Origin: Persicaria tinctoria
Taxonomy: Eukaryota; Streptophyta; Magnoliopsida; Caryophyllales; Polygonaceae
Length of the DNA stretch: 64,000 nucleotides
Assembly: GCA_037127255.1 (NCBI GenBank)
Contig: JBANSL010000014.1
Location: forward strand, 65,301,646-65,365,645
Direction: 5' to 3'
The notes under the pieces were generated by a model. The model made no database searches. It had not been told where the DNA came from and saw only the letters and a program-made list of their open reading frames with translations. The translations under genes were made by a program, and so were the position numbers. How positions within the stretch are numbered: the stretch's first letter is position 1; each line of letters begins with the position of its first letter. Below, piece by piece: positions 1 through 9,887 of the stretch.

Positions 1-1063
1 GAAGCTATAATCGGAAGGGAGTCTGGATTTAATGGCCTTGCTCGGGACATTATTAAGCCTCAGGACCCCCAATTTCATGATATCCCTGAAAAGATAATGA
101 ATGACTCCCGATACAAGTCATACTTCAAGGTACTCATTCTTTTCTTATTCTGTGTTTGAAGTATGTTGTAGAGAATGCTAACTCACGCATCTGTTCTCAT
201 AGCCATATACTAATTGTTACTCTTATCAAGGGTTGCATTGGATGCATTGATGGTACACATGTTGAGGCATGTATACCGCAAGGCAAGCAAACGTCGTACC
301 GGGGTCGAAAGGGGAATTGCACGTTTAATGTCATGGCGGTTTGCGACTTTGACATGTATTTTACATTTGTTTCAGCTGGGTGGGAAGGAAGTGCACATGA
401 TGCAAGAGTGTTTGATCACGCGGTTCACACACCCGCATTTCATTTTCCACATCCCCCCCAGGTACGTAACATCTTTTACCTTTGGGAACCCTTGTATTTG
501 GAATCATCAACCGAAGTTACTATACTCACATTGGGTATAAAACACTTGTAGGTTGATACTATTTGGTGGACAAGGGATATCCTGAGAGGGAAGGGTACCT
601 GGTGCCATACTCAAAGACTCGTTATCACCTAGCACAGTTCATAGATGTTGCCCCTAACGATGCACAAGAGGCGTTTAATCGAAAGCATTCGTCTCTTCGT
701 AGTTGTATTGAGCGCTGCTTTGGGGTGTTAAAGAATAGGTGGCACATTTTGAAGACAATGAAGAGCTACTCCGTGAATACACAGGTTGATATTATCCTTG
801 CTTGCTTTGCCCTAAACAACTACATTCGGAAGGCTCGTGATGGACCAGGGGACGAAGAAAATTATGAGGTTGGCAGGGACGAGGAAGATGATGATGGGGA
901 TGATGAAGATGTCACAGAAGATGGGGATGATTCTGCAGAGGATCAGGAGAATATGAGTACCTCGGAATCTTAGGACGACAATCCCGACCCCTTTATTGAA
1001 GGCATGAAGGGACTTCATGCACACATCGCGATGAAGATATGGACTGATCGTGGGCGAGGGTGA
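1..1063 (+). pseudogene. PIF/Harbinger (DDE_Tnp_4) transposase, broken, 5' truncated by window
   Basis: Three exon-like blocks read as a HARBI1-type transposase, the enzyme that cuts and pastes PIF/Harbinger transposons. Block 1 (1-129) ends at a GT donor; block 2 (231-461) follows an AG acceptor in phase and carries GCIGCIDGTHV, with the first catalytic Asp at 249-251, and AGWEGSAHDARVF. Block 3 (from about 557) carries YYLVDKGYP and SCIERCFGVLKNRW, with the catalytic Glu at 710-712, then a very acidic tail. The gene is damaged. The donor at 462 and acceptor at 551 do not restore the frame of block 3; TGA at 554-556 lies just before YYLVDKGYP; TAG at 971-973 interrupts the tail, which stays in frame (DDNPDPFIEGMKGLHAHIAM) to a natural-looking TGA at 1061. 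The N-terminus is outside the window. Family assignment is firm; activity is unlikely. Confidence 0.85.
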
Positions 1064-2874
1064 AAGGGCAATATGTCATATTATTTGCTTTTGAATGGGT
1101 TGAAGAGCATGCTTTTGAGTCGGATAAGGAAACACTATCTACCATATAGTGTTCTTATGATATTCATATGATGCTTCATTTTGTCTAAACCTCAACCTTT
1201 GTGTCTACGTTTATGTATAATTAAACTAGGTGGTTTTAAAAGTTATTCAAACCTCAACCAAGGGCACTCACCAACACCCACAGCCTCTGTCATTTATGTT
1301 GTTGTATTCATCTGATTTTTCCTCCTCAATCTCAGGTTTGTCCATCTTGCCACCGGATGTGGAACTTGAAACTGCCTGGCGTGTGAACATAGATGAAAAC
1401 CGATAAGGGGTATAATCTTTGATGAAAACCCCCAATTCCAGGCCTGTAACGTGATCTCTGCTTCATAACCAAACGTATATCTCTACAAATTTCTAAAACA
1501 ATCATCAGAACGGTTGTATTGGGACACTGCATCAAATGCACAAAATATATATCTCTACAAATCTGTATTGAATGCCAAATCTGTAATAGACAAACATTTA
1601 ATATTTATGCCCCATGCAAATACAAAGTACTAATCAATGCAATATTCACTACATCAAATGCAATTTGCTAAACTAATTGAAATTTTGACTCAAAACGGTT
1701 CACTGATACCAGTCAACAACATTACAATGAAATCCCAAATAAACAGAAGAATGAAAACTACGGCTTAGAAAACATCAGCAAACAGACCAAATGTTAGATG
1801 AAGTATGCCCCAGGTATGAGTTTTTTTTTAGTCTGAACTAGATTATTTGTTGTTGGCACTGATGTATAATAAACATGAAGTATCTGCTAGTTCTTGTTCG
1901 CCTTCTGGTTTTCGTTTTCGCTGACAGTACAACTTGTTGTTACACTAGCGTCACAAACAGACGCATCACTCTTATCTCAATTGCTGGTTATGCATAATGT
2001 TTCCTAATGCAAAAACTTGGATGTGAGGTTTTAGATAAGCAATCAACTGTCATAGATTTGAATTTGATGGTCTCAAACTAATATGATCAGACAAGATATC
2101 AGACCTTACTCCTAAACATCTTCGAACAGACCGAAAAAGGGAAGCAGCTTGAGCTCGGATAAATTTCTTCCATGTCTTTCAGCAAAGTGTAAACTTACAG
2201 GCATAACATCAAAGAAGAATAAACCAACAAGCCTAATTTAACAGTTCACATCGTTATTAATATTTATATAAGCAATCAGTTGTCACAAATTTGAATTTGA
2301 TGGCCACAAAACCAAGTGGCTTCACCAAGTTGTCATGGAAAATCCTGCTCAGCCTTTCAAGGTCCATAATCATCATTTTCTGATGATGAATTATAGTCCT
2401 ATCCATCGATTTAAGGGTCCTCGCCAAAGCAAACGAACATTGCCACGTAGAGCACCGCTTTAGGCTTGAAAAGGGGTGAGAATAGCTTCATCAATTATGT
2501 ATTTCTTCACAAGTCACAGTAGCTTAAACACTCGTTAAGGGAGACAACCATATAAACATTCTATATTATATAATCTTGCCAATTTCCTTATATTCCCAAC
2601 AAGTACAGTCATGGTAGCTAGGCATGTCTTGACCACAAAATCATCCAAAACATGGATGGATGGGCAATGAATTTTACAATAATCAAACTATATGCGATAC
2701 CTACAAGTCGAGCCTAGGTTAACTTACAAAATGGTAGGCTTCTCACATATGCTACCTAATAACAAGGAGGTTACGGGTGACATGAGTTACAAAAGGTGTG
2801 TTTACTTCATATGACATTCCCATTAACTTCAAAATAGGGATTGACCTACAATAGGGATTCGGTTGAATCTTTCT
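1064..2874. other. No gene seen (transposon-internal or intergenic)
   Basis: AT-rich sequence without an ORF or RNA signature that I can support. It lies between the transposase and the opposite-strand gene at 2875-3414 and may be internal to the same PIF/Harbinger element. Confidence 0.4.
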
Positions 2875-3414
2875 TCATCTCATCCTAGCGGAGATGATAC
2901 TCCCGACAACACCAACGAATGCTACAAATACGAAAAGTACCCAACGGATTATGTGGAGTGACCTTAGGTGGGCATCGGTCCTCGCTCTTGAGGCTGCGAG
3001 GTCCACACCCATGCAAGAGTTGAAGAAAGACAGTTCAGAAACCCGCTCAATCAAGACCTCATTAAAGTCTGCAGTCGACCTCAATTCCTCATGGTCAGAA
3101 ACGGCAGCCAACTCTAGCTCTTGGTTTCGGGCTCTCAACTGTCGAGCAACAGATTGGAGCGCAGCTTCACGGGTCATCATTGTGCTAGAGGCCTCATCAA
3201 TGAGGTTGTTTTGTTCTTCGGGAATTATCTATGAACACAAATAAGGAGTCACACCTAGGAACAATGTTTTATCTTTGCTTTACAAACAAGAACAACCAAT
3301 GTCAGCTAGATAGTTTACCTCGTTCGACCCGACTACCGGGCTCACTGGAGGGGTGGGTTGTCGAGGGGTGGGTTGTGGATTGATTGGTCCATTAGTATAC
3401 CAGTTTGCGGACAT
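2875..3414 (-). CDS. Unknown two-exon coiled-coil protein with C-terminal membrane anchor
   Basis: Exon 1 is 3414-3319 (ATG at 3414-3412; 32 codons, Pro-rich, ends GSNE before a GT donor). Exon 2 is 3228-2875 after a TTCATAG acceptor; the 90-bp intron is phase 0. The predicted protein is 149 aa. Residues 1-32 are Pro/Gln-rich and probably disordered. Residues about 50-105 are rich in Arg, Glu, Leu and Ala and look alpha-helical or coiled-coil (REAALQSVARQLRARNQELE). Residues about 128-146 form one hydrophobic span (VLFVFVAFVGVVGSIISA) followed by RMR, as in tail-anchored proteins. I do not recognise the family. It faces the Harbinger transposase at 1-1063 and may be element cargo, but it is not the Myb/SANT protein such elements usually carry. 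Splice signals and preserved frame suggest a real coding unit; no expression evidence is available. Confidence 0.55.
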
Positions 3415-4588
3415 GATCGACTTACAAAAGACAACAACAATTGCTATAAGACATTAGAATCTCCATCAACACAAGTATGAGAACATTATATAACACTCTT
3501 GTTTCATGCTCATATAACACTCAACACAAGCTAATATAAATCAACACAATCACATATCCATGCTAGCTTATTGACAGAAAGAACATGATGTCAAAGTAAA
3601 ATGAAATATGACGATGATTATACAGGTGACAAAATGAAGCCCAACCAATACATCTAACCCCCAAATTGATGTCAAACCCCAATACTCCTCTTTTTAAACC
3701 GGAGAACTCATATCTTCAAATTTCCCCCATATCCACACAATAGTCAGTGCCATACTGCCATTAACCCCCAAAATTAACAAATTCCCAATATGAACAACAG
3801 ATTCCCGAAATTAAAGTTTATTGGGCAACCTATATACCCGAAATCAACATCAACCAAAGATTTGGGACCCATCATCGCACAAGATGCAGATGACAAACTA
3901 ATCTGGGTTCAATCTGCCTCGATCGGCAAGGTAACATTGCCATAATGTTAAATATCTGATGAACCCTAGTTCCAATTCGTTTTGTAGGTTTATGAACAAC
4001 AGAGTATTCAACCTATGAAATTTGTAGAGGTTTTCCCTATGAAATTTGTAGAGGTTTTAGGGAAATCATCTTACCTGTGATGAAGAGGATGATTAGCGAT
4101 CAATCTGTGTGCCAAGCTTTCCAATCGCGTTGATGGTGATGAAATGAAAAAGGAGATGAATCATCTGCTAATATTTAGAAAGAGATATTTGTAGACAAAT
4201 AAAAATGAGGGTATTATAGGAAATATATTTCCCCAAATTTATGCAATCTTGCCTGAGTAGGATGTTGATTTGTGCCCTTTCAAAGCTTTTCAAATTCCCA
4301 TCTCCATCCCCATCTTCCTCCATAGCTTTTCCAACAAACGCTTTAAATTTAACAAATACACTGTCCCCTGTCTAATGAAATACACACAAAGTTATAAGCA
4401 AACACACGCTTAGGCCCTTGGATAGGTACAAGGGTGCTAACCTCGGGTCTCCAACGGACCTCACGATGTTTTGGGTTTGAAATCTCACTTTCTGCCACTA
4501 ATCCTTTGTTTTCAAAAATCCAACTTGTACCCGGTGCACAAGATCCGAACGAAGGATTCTATCATTCGAAATGTAACCCGGGTTTTTT
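3415..4588. other. No gene seen; possible Harbinger terminus near 4319-4372
   Basis: AT-rich DNA with no supported ORF. Around 4319-4372, read on the minus strand, GTTTGTTGGAAAAGCTATGG follows a GGGACAGTG start, which resembles PIF/Harbinger-type ends. If so, the element would run from before base 1 to about 4372. The partner end is outside the window, so this is inference only. A short direct repeat (TATGAAATTTGTAGAGGTTT) lies near 4015-4055. Confidence 0.25.
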
Positions 4589-4718
4589 TTAAATATGGGC
4601 AGTTACAACCTTTTCTATTTGTGAATCTATTTTTCTAATTAGCGTCATTGTACAATGACATTTGATGAAGAGGTGGGTCAGGGTTTCGTCGGATTGATCA
4701 CATAATTCACAACTTGTT

Positions 4719-4978
4719 GGTATCACAACTCCCTTATTTTTCAATTTCGTTTTTGTTAGGATTCCGTTCAAATATAGTTTCCACATGAAGTTTTTTTATA
4801 CCTTTGGTGTCGTTTCTAATTCCCAAACCCATTTGGTGTTGTTATGTTCATTATCATTCCTATTTGTGATGTATTTCAATGCACTGGTCGTTGAGAACCA
4901 TCCGTTCTTTGCATGTTTCCAATATAAAATATCCTCAAAGGTGTTGTCAGGTATATATACATATTTATTTATTTTTTT
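4719..4978. repeat. 260-bp tandem duplication, first copy (second copy starts at 4979)
   Basis: Sequence starting GGTATCACAACTCCCTTATT at 4719 recurs from 4979 (GGTATCGCAACTCCC) almost unchanged. The second copy is split: its left part is 4979-5140 and its right part resumes at 6838/6846, with the hAT element between. The duplication therefore predates the hAT insertion. Confidence 0.9.
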
Positions 4979-5140
4979 GGTATCGCAACTCCCTTATTTT
5001 TCAATTTCGTTTTTGTTAGGATTCCGTTCAAATATAGTTTCCACATGAAGTTTTTTTATACCTTTGGTGTCGTTTCTAATTCCCAAACCCATTTGGTGTT
5101 GTTATGTTCATTATCATTCCTATTTGTGATGTATTTCAAT

Positions 5141-6837
5141 TAGGGCTGTTATCTGAGCCGAACAGCTCGAGGTTGGCTCGGGCTCGGCTCGAAAAAGCTC
5201 GAGCTCGGATCGTTCGAATGCATAAAACAAGGCGAGCTTGAACAACATTTTGAGCTCGAACCGAGCCCGAGCCGAGCTCGAGCCGAGCCCGAGCCGAGCT
5301 CGGAAGCTCGATGTGTTAATTTACGAAATTGCCCCTCCCTAGGGTTATGAATTGAGGAATGAGGAGTCGTTCGGCCAAAGCGCTTCACTTCAGCCGCTTC
5401 TCCCTCTTCCTCCAGACGCTTCTCTCTCCCTCTCCCTTCCCTCAGGCGGCGCCGTTGATTTCGTTCAATCGCTTCTCCCTCTTTCTCTTCCTTCCCTCAG
5501 GCGGCGCCGCGGTTCAACTGTTTCTCCCTCTTCCTCCAGTCGCTCGCCCTTTAGTCCTTCCTCCAGCCGCTTCTCCCTCTCCCTCTTCCTTCCCCCAAGC
5601 GGTGCCGGCGAACTCCTGCAGCAGCGCCAGGTTCCTCTTCCTCCCTCTTACCAAATCATCCTCCTCTTACCCTCACAAACGCACACCAGACCAGAGATAG
5701 CACAATGGAAACTGCTACAGTCGGAGATTACCCCTATCTCCTAGCCATGTCTTCAACCCTAAACCAGGTACCCTTTCAAATCTTCTGAAATTTACCTATT
5801 TCTCTCTTTGCTTCTTGTTTTGTTCATCCGATCTAATTTGATTTCTTGAACAATTTCTCAACGCGATTGAGGTAAAAAGTGGTTATTTTTTGTTGATTCC
5901 TGTTGTGGTTTGCAATGTCTTGGTGATATCAGTTGATTTGCTTCCACTTTGATTACTGGCCCGTTGAGTTGATCTTGTTGTCTGCCATTCATCCGCTTTA
6001 GAGCCTCATCACCATCCCTTTTTATTTTTGCCCAGGTAAATGTTTGAACAGTAGAATTTGTGCACTTGTTCTGATTTATTTATATTGGAAAGGACAAGTT
6101 GGAAATTTGAGCTTTCAAACTTTACGTATTTGCTGCTTAGTTTTGTTTTTCATATCTTTAGTTGCATACTAACACATAAGACACCAATCTACATGCTAAT
6201 CTTGATATGTTGGGTTTGATTTTGAAGTGATTTTTGCATTGCTTTCACATACAATTCCTATGTCAGGGGAGAAACAGAGTCTTTATCGAGAACCCGTCAA
6301 CTATCGGAGCATTACTGTGGCGGCGGTAGGTACCACTGGACCTGGCAGAGGAGGGGGCTGGAAAAACCTGTTACAAAGAAAACGACACCAGACCGAGAAA
6401 ACTTAACCCTGTGCACCTCTAAACATGGATTGTATTATGTATTTGTTCATCGAACAAATACTGTATTCCGAGTTGCTAGGTTTCCGATGGTTTGTAAATA
6501 TGTAATCCATTGAACTTATGTTTGGTTGTGCATGGTTTAATTTATTTTTTTTTGCTTTTACAACCACTGAAAATTTGAAATTTTCATTTAGGCTTTAAGA
6601 TACGAATCGAGCCGAACGAGCATGAACGAGCCCAACTAACGAGCTTAAGCTCGTTCGTTCAGTTTGTTCGAGCTCAAACAAGCCGAGCTCGAGTTTCAAT
6701 CTGGGCTCGCGAGCCGAGCTTGAGCACCAAAAAAAGCTCGAATAGTTTTTGGGCTCAAGCTCGGCTCGGCTCGTTTCCCGTTCGAGCCAAGCTTGAACAT
6801 GTCAAGCTCGGCTCGTTCGGCTCGAATATCACCCCTA
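5141..6837. mobile_element. Non-autonomous hAT element with captured gene-like interior
   Basis: The element is bounded by a perfect 8-bp target-site duplication ATTTCAAT (5133-5140 and 6838-6845), and the flanking LINE sequence is continuous once it is removed. The left end TAGGGCTGTTATCTGAGCCG matches the right end read inverted, TAGGGGTGATATTCGAGCCG. An 8-bp TSD with TAGGG ends is diagnostic of the hAT superfamily. Subterminal regions (5150-5315 and 6600-6830) are crowded with GAGCTCG/CGAGC and GTTCGGCTCG motifs in both orientations, as expected for transposase-binding repeats. No transposase is encoded. The interior holds a CT-rich leader and a spliced-looking 41-codon ORF (5705-6329). 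A 355-bp relative lies at 44487-44841. Confidence 0.9.
5705..6329 (+). CDS. Captured intron-split mini-ORF inside hAT element (unknown)
   Basis: ATG at 5705 opens METATVGDYPYLLAMSSTLN plus Q (5705-5767), ending CAG before a GTACCC donor. A TATGTCAG acceptor at 6266 starts the second exon, which reads GRNRVFIENPSTIGALLWRR and stops at TAG 6327-6329. The 499-bp intron joins them in phase 0, giving 41 aa. The CT/Pro/Ser-rich run upstream (5352-5700) resembles a 5' untranslated leader, and a GC-rich leader, first exon, intron and short last exon is the look of a captured host gene copy. I do not recognise the product; it could be the ends of a longer host protein whose middle was lost. Conceptual translation only. 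Confidence 0.35.
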
Positions 6838-7328
6838 ATTTCAATGCACTGGTCGTTGAGAACCATGCGTTCTTTGCATGTTTCCAATATAAAATATCCT
6901 CAAAGGTGTTGTCAGGTATATATACATTTTTATTTATTTTTTTACTATATTTGTGGGTAGGTATCTTGTCAATTAATCAATTTTCCATTTTCGATGTATA
7001 TCTATGAATTTACCCATTGTGATGCTTGTGTCAATTTACTGATTCGATACTTGTCCTCCTTCTAATGGTTCATTGTTGAACCAATTATCCTTCCAAAAGT
7101 TGATTGTTCTCCCATTGCCTATTTGCCATAATAGTCCCTTACAGAATTCATCTTTTAGTGACATCAATTTTTCCCATTTTCATGACATGTTTCCTGTTTT
7201 CTGGTATTTTAGTATTCCTTGTCCTTTTAGGTACTTGTGTTCCACTGTTTGTACCCATGGATTCTGGTTCAGCTAGGATTTTCCATATTAATTTCATTTG
7301 TAGTGCTTTATATAACCCTGCATGGAAG

Positions 7329-9850
7329 CCCAATTCATTTTCTTACCTTTGCGGATGATACCCTCATTTTTGCAAAAGATCAAACAAAAGTCTCCACACC
7401 ATCCAAAATATGATAAATAATTTCTCTAATCTTTCAGGACTAACCATTAACGACAATAAGAGCTCTTTACAAGGCTAAAAAAATACCAGCACACAAATTG
7501 TGCAAGCGCTTGCACAACAAATGAATATCATTCTCTTTGAAACACTATAAAAATATCTAGGTATACCTATAATCAACGACAGAATCAAAAACTACGTCTT
7601 TGATGTTGCAATTCAAAATTTGACAAAACAACTGTCAAAATGGAAAGTTTCCTCACTTTCCCAAGCTGGACGCTCGGTACTCGTACGCGCAAATCTCAGT
7701 TCAAAAACAAACTATCTTATGCAGAGTTTCTTGCTCCCAAAAGGTATCCTACAAAACATAGACCAAATAAATAAAAATTTATTTAGGAATTAATAAACGC
7801 CACTCTCAACGATATGCACCATTAGTTTTTTGGATAAAATGTGCACCACCAGGGGCGGATCCTTTAAAGGACCGGGGGTGGCAGTCGCCCCCCCAATCAA
7901 ACATAAAATTTAATATACATATTCCTCTCGTCGATAGCTTCGATTTGATATATTATAAGCTCAAATCCGATAACTAAGTAAAAAGTTATAAACGTTTCAA
8001 GATTGAAGCGATATAAATTATTTTTCACATCATTTATCAAATTAATACACTTCTATCATACTCATCATTTGCTAAACTTCATAACTTAGTACTATAATTA
8101 AACCCGAAAACTTCAAATATTGATGATTTTTTCGGAAAAAAATTAGAGATCAATTATCCGCCCCCTCAACTAAACGCTTCAGGATCCGCCTAAAGAGTTT
8201 GGAGGTTTAGGCTTCCGGAAAGCTGAGGATATGAACATTAGTTTACAAATGAAGTTGCACTAGAAGATTTTTACTGCTCAAGATAATTTCTGGGTCAGGA
8301 TCATAAAAAAAATTTCTTACACACTGAAACAATTATGCAAAGAAGAACATATATTACTTCCTGGCAATTGGATTATAGGTAATGGAAAATCTATTAATGT
8401 ATGGTCCGATCCTTGGATCAAAGACACCTACCTATAAGAATTCAAAGGAAATCATGATCCAAACCTTAAAGTAGCAGACCTCCTAGAGGTCCATAAATGT
8501 TGGAACACACGTCCTCTACAACAGCTCTTTCCGTCACACATTGCAAAAATAATACAAAGAATTCAAATTCCAGACTGGGATACACCGGAAAAATTAATAT
8601 GGAAATGAAATGCAGATGGAATCGTCACCACTAAATCAACCTACAAACTTATTAACAACATTACTGCAAGAAATAATGAATACAAGTGGATTTGGAAGCT
8701 TCATTTACCACCAAGGATCCAAAACTTCATTTTGAAAGATGCGGTTAATTGTCTTTCCACAAAAGAAAGACTAAATAGTTATTTTAATAGAGTACCTTCC
8801 TAATGCTTTATATGAAACATCGAAGTCGAAGATGAAGATGCCCACCATTTATTTATGATGGGCCCTATGACTATAGCATTAATGAACCACTATGCACAAA
8901 CAACAAACCGATTTTTTTATTGACATAAGACCTACTCATTCATTCCTAGAGAACCTTACGTCAATTAAAAAAATGAAAATATACATTTCGAAGACCTTAT
9001 GAAAAGCTATATGGAACCTAAGAAAGAACATTATCTTCAACAAAAATAAGATTGATGCAATATTTACCGTTTCCCAACAGATAATCACCAATAGAGCAAG
9101 CTAGAATAAGGCACAAACAAATAAAAGCACCAAAAAACCTAAGCAGTGAAAAGTAACCAGGTGGCAAAAGCCACCAAGGGGCTTCTACAAAGTAAATGTA
9201 GACGCCTCTGTTAAACCTTCCGGGGAGTGTCGCATTGGTGGCATTGTCCAAGACAGTGCTGGTCAAATCATTGATATTTTTCAATGTATGACCCATCAAG
9301 GATTTGTTCTCCAAACAGAAGCTTATGCGTTTTGCACCGGATTACAATTAACCTTATACAAGGGCCTTCAGAACGTCATTATTGAAGGAGATAGTCATGA
9401 AGTCATCAACGTCGTCAATGATATCACCAATATTCCTAGGTGATTAGAAAAGACTTAATGGATTTGGAGCTAACAGATGAGCTGACTCTTGATAGGATGC
9501 AGTGGATGAGTGTTGTTAGAACTCAAGAACAGTAGTTGGGTCCTACGTTTCACTCTTCTTACTTGTCTGCCAACAACACTTGCTTTCATGTCGCCTACAG
9601 TAGCATATATTTTTTTGTGCTTATCCTTCTCTGTGTCTCTTTATGTGGTAATATTTATTCTTCGCTGTCATGGTGTGTTTTGTTGGAGTGTGGGGATCTT
9701 GTCTTCTCCCTTCCTTCTAGGTCATTAGGAAACATCTTCTCGACCTTATCGGGAAAAGAGTGCGTATGATGAGACCCCCCATTCTGCCTCTGGCGGAATA
9801 TACTAGGTTGTTGTTTAAAACATAGATAAGATATTTTTTAAAAAAAACTT
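7329..9850 (+). pseudogene. L1-like LINE remnant: RT (FADD), zf-RVT, RNase H
   Basis: The plus strand begins within the reverse transcriptase at PIHFLTFADDTLIFAK (about 7331-7380), continues through KYLGIPI and SKWKVSSLSQAGRSVLVRA (about 7555-7695), then CAPKEFGGLGF (split by the insertion at 7850-8190), GNWIIGNGKSINVWSDPW (about 8355-8415), zinc-binding-like residues (about 8700-8860) and an RNase H-like RVT_3 domain (FYKVNVDASVKPSGECRIGG, then QTEAYAFCTGLQL and IIEGDSHEVINVVN; about 9183-9440). Many stops and frameshifts make it dead. The A-rich run at about 9830-9848 may be the remains of the 3' tail. It lies head to head with the minus-strand LINE at 4589-7328 but overlaps it in content, so the two are separate insertions. 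Confidence 0.8.
7850..8190. mobile_element. Small transposon with CAGGGGCGGATCC ends
   Basis: Left end CAGGGGCGGATCC and right end GGATCCGCCT are inverted, a common terminus of plant non-autonomous DNA transposons. Removing it restores the LINE reading frame C-A-P-K-E-F-G-G-L-G-F exactly, which fixes the insertion limits to within a few bases. I see no convincing target duplication. The interior is AT-rich and non-coding. Confidence 0.65.
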
Positions 9851-9887
9851 ATTACTCCTAATTATGTTGGAACGAGTTTTTTTTTAT

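Larger units (their letters stand above)
4589..7328 (-). pseudogene. L1-like LINE remnant (post-RT region and zf-RVT), interrupted
   Basis: Read on the minus strand from 7328 downwards there is MGFHAGLYKALQMKLIWKIL, then GLLWQIGNGRTINFWKDNW (about 7120-7050), both typical of plant L1 LINEs downstream of the polymerase core. Further on, at 4786-4589, lies a zinc-binding RVT region (MWKLYLNGILTKTKLKNKGV, then CELCDQSDETLTHLFIKC). Frameshifts and stops are frequent, so it is dead. It is interrupted by a 260-bp tandem duplication and by the hAT element at 5141-6837, and it abuts a second LINE remnant of opposite orientation at about 7329. Confidence 0.75.

Noticed and set aside
2894..3244. 116-codon plus-strand ORF
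   Set aside because: Antisense shadow of exon 2 of the minus-strand membrane protein, which has matching splice sites.
5352..5744. Ser/Pro/Leu-rich ORFs in two frames
   Set aside because: CT-rich low-complexity leader inside the hAT element; equally open in two frames, so not coding evidence.
4589..9850. Twin-priming (5' inverted) single LINE insertion
   Set aside because: The inverted halves overlap in domain content and differ in sequence, so they are two insertions.
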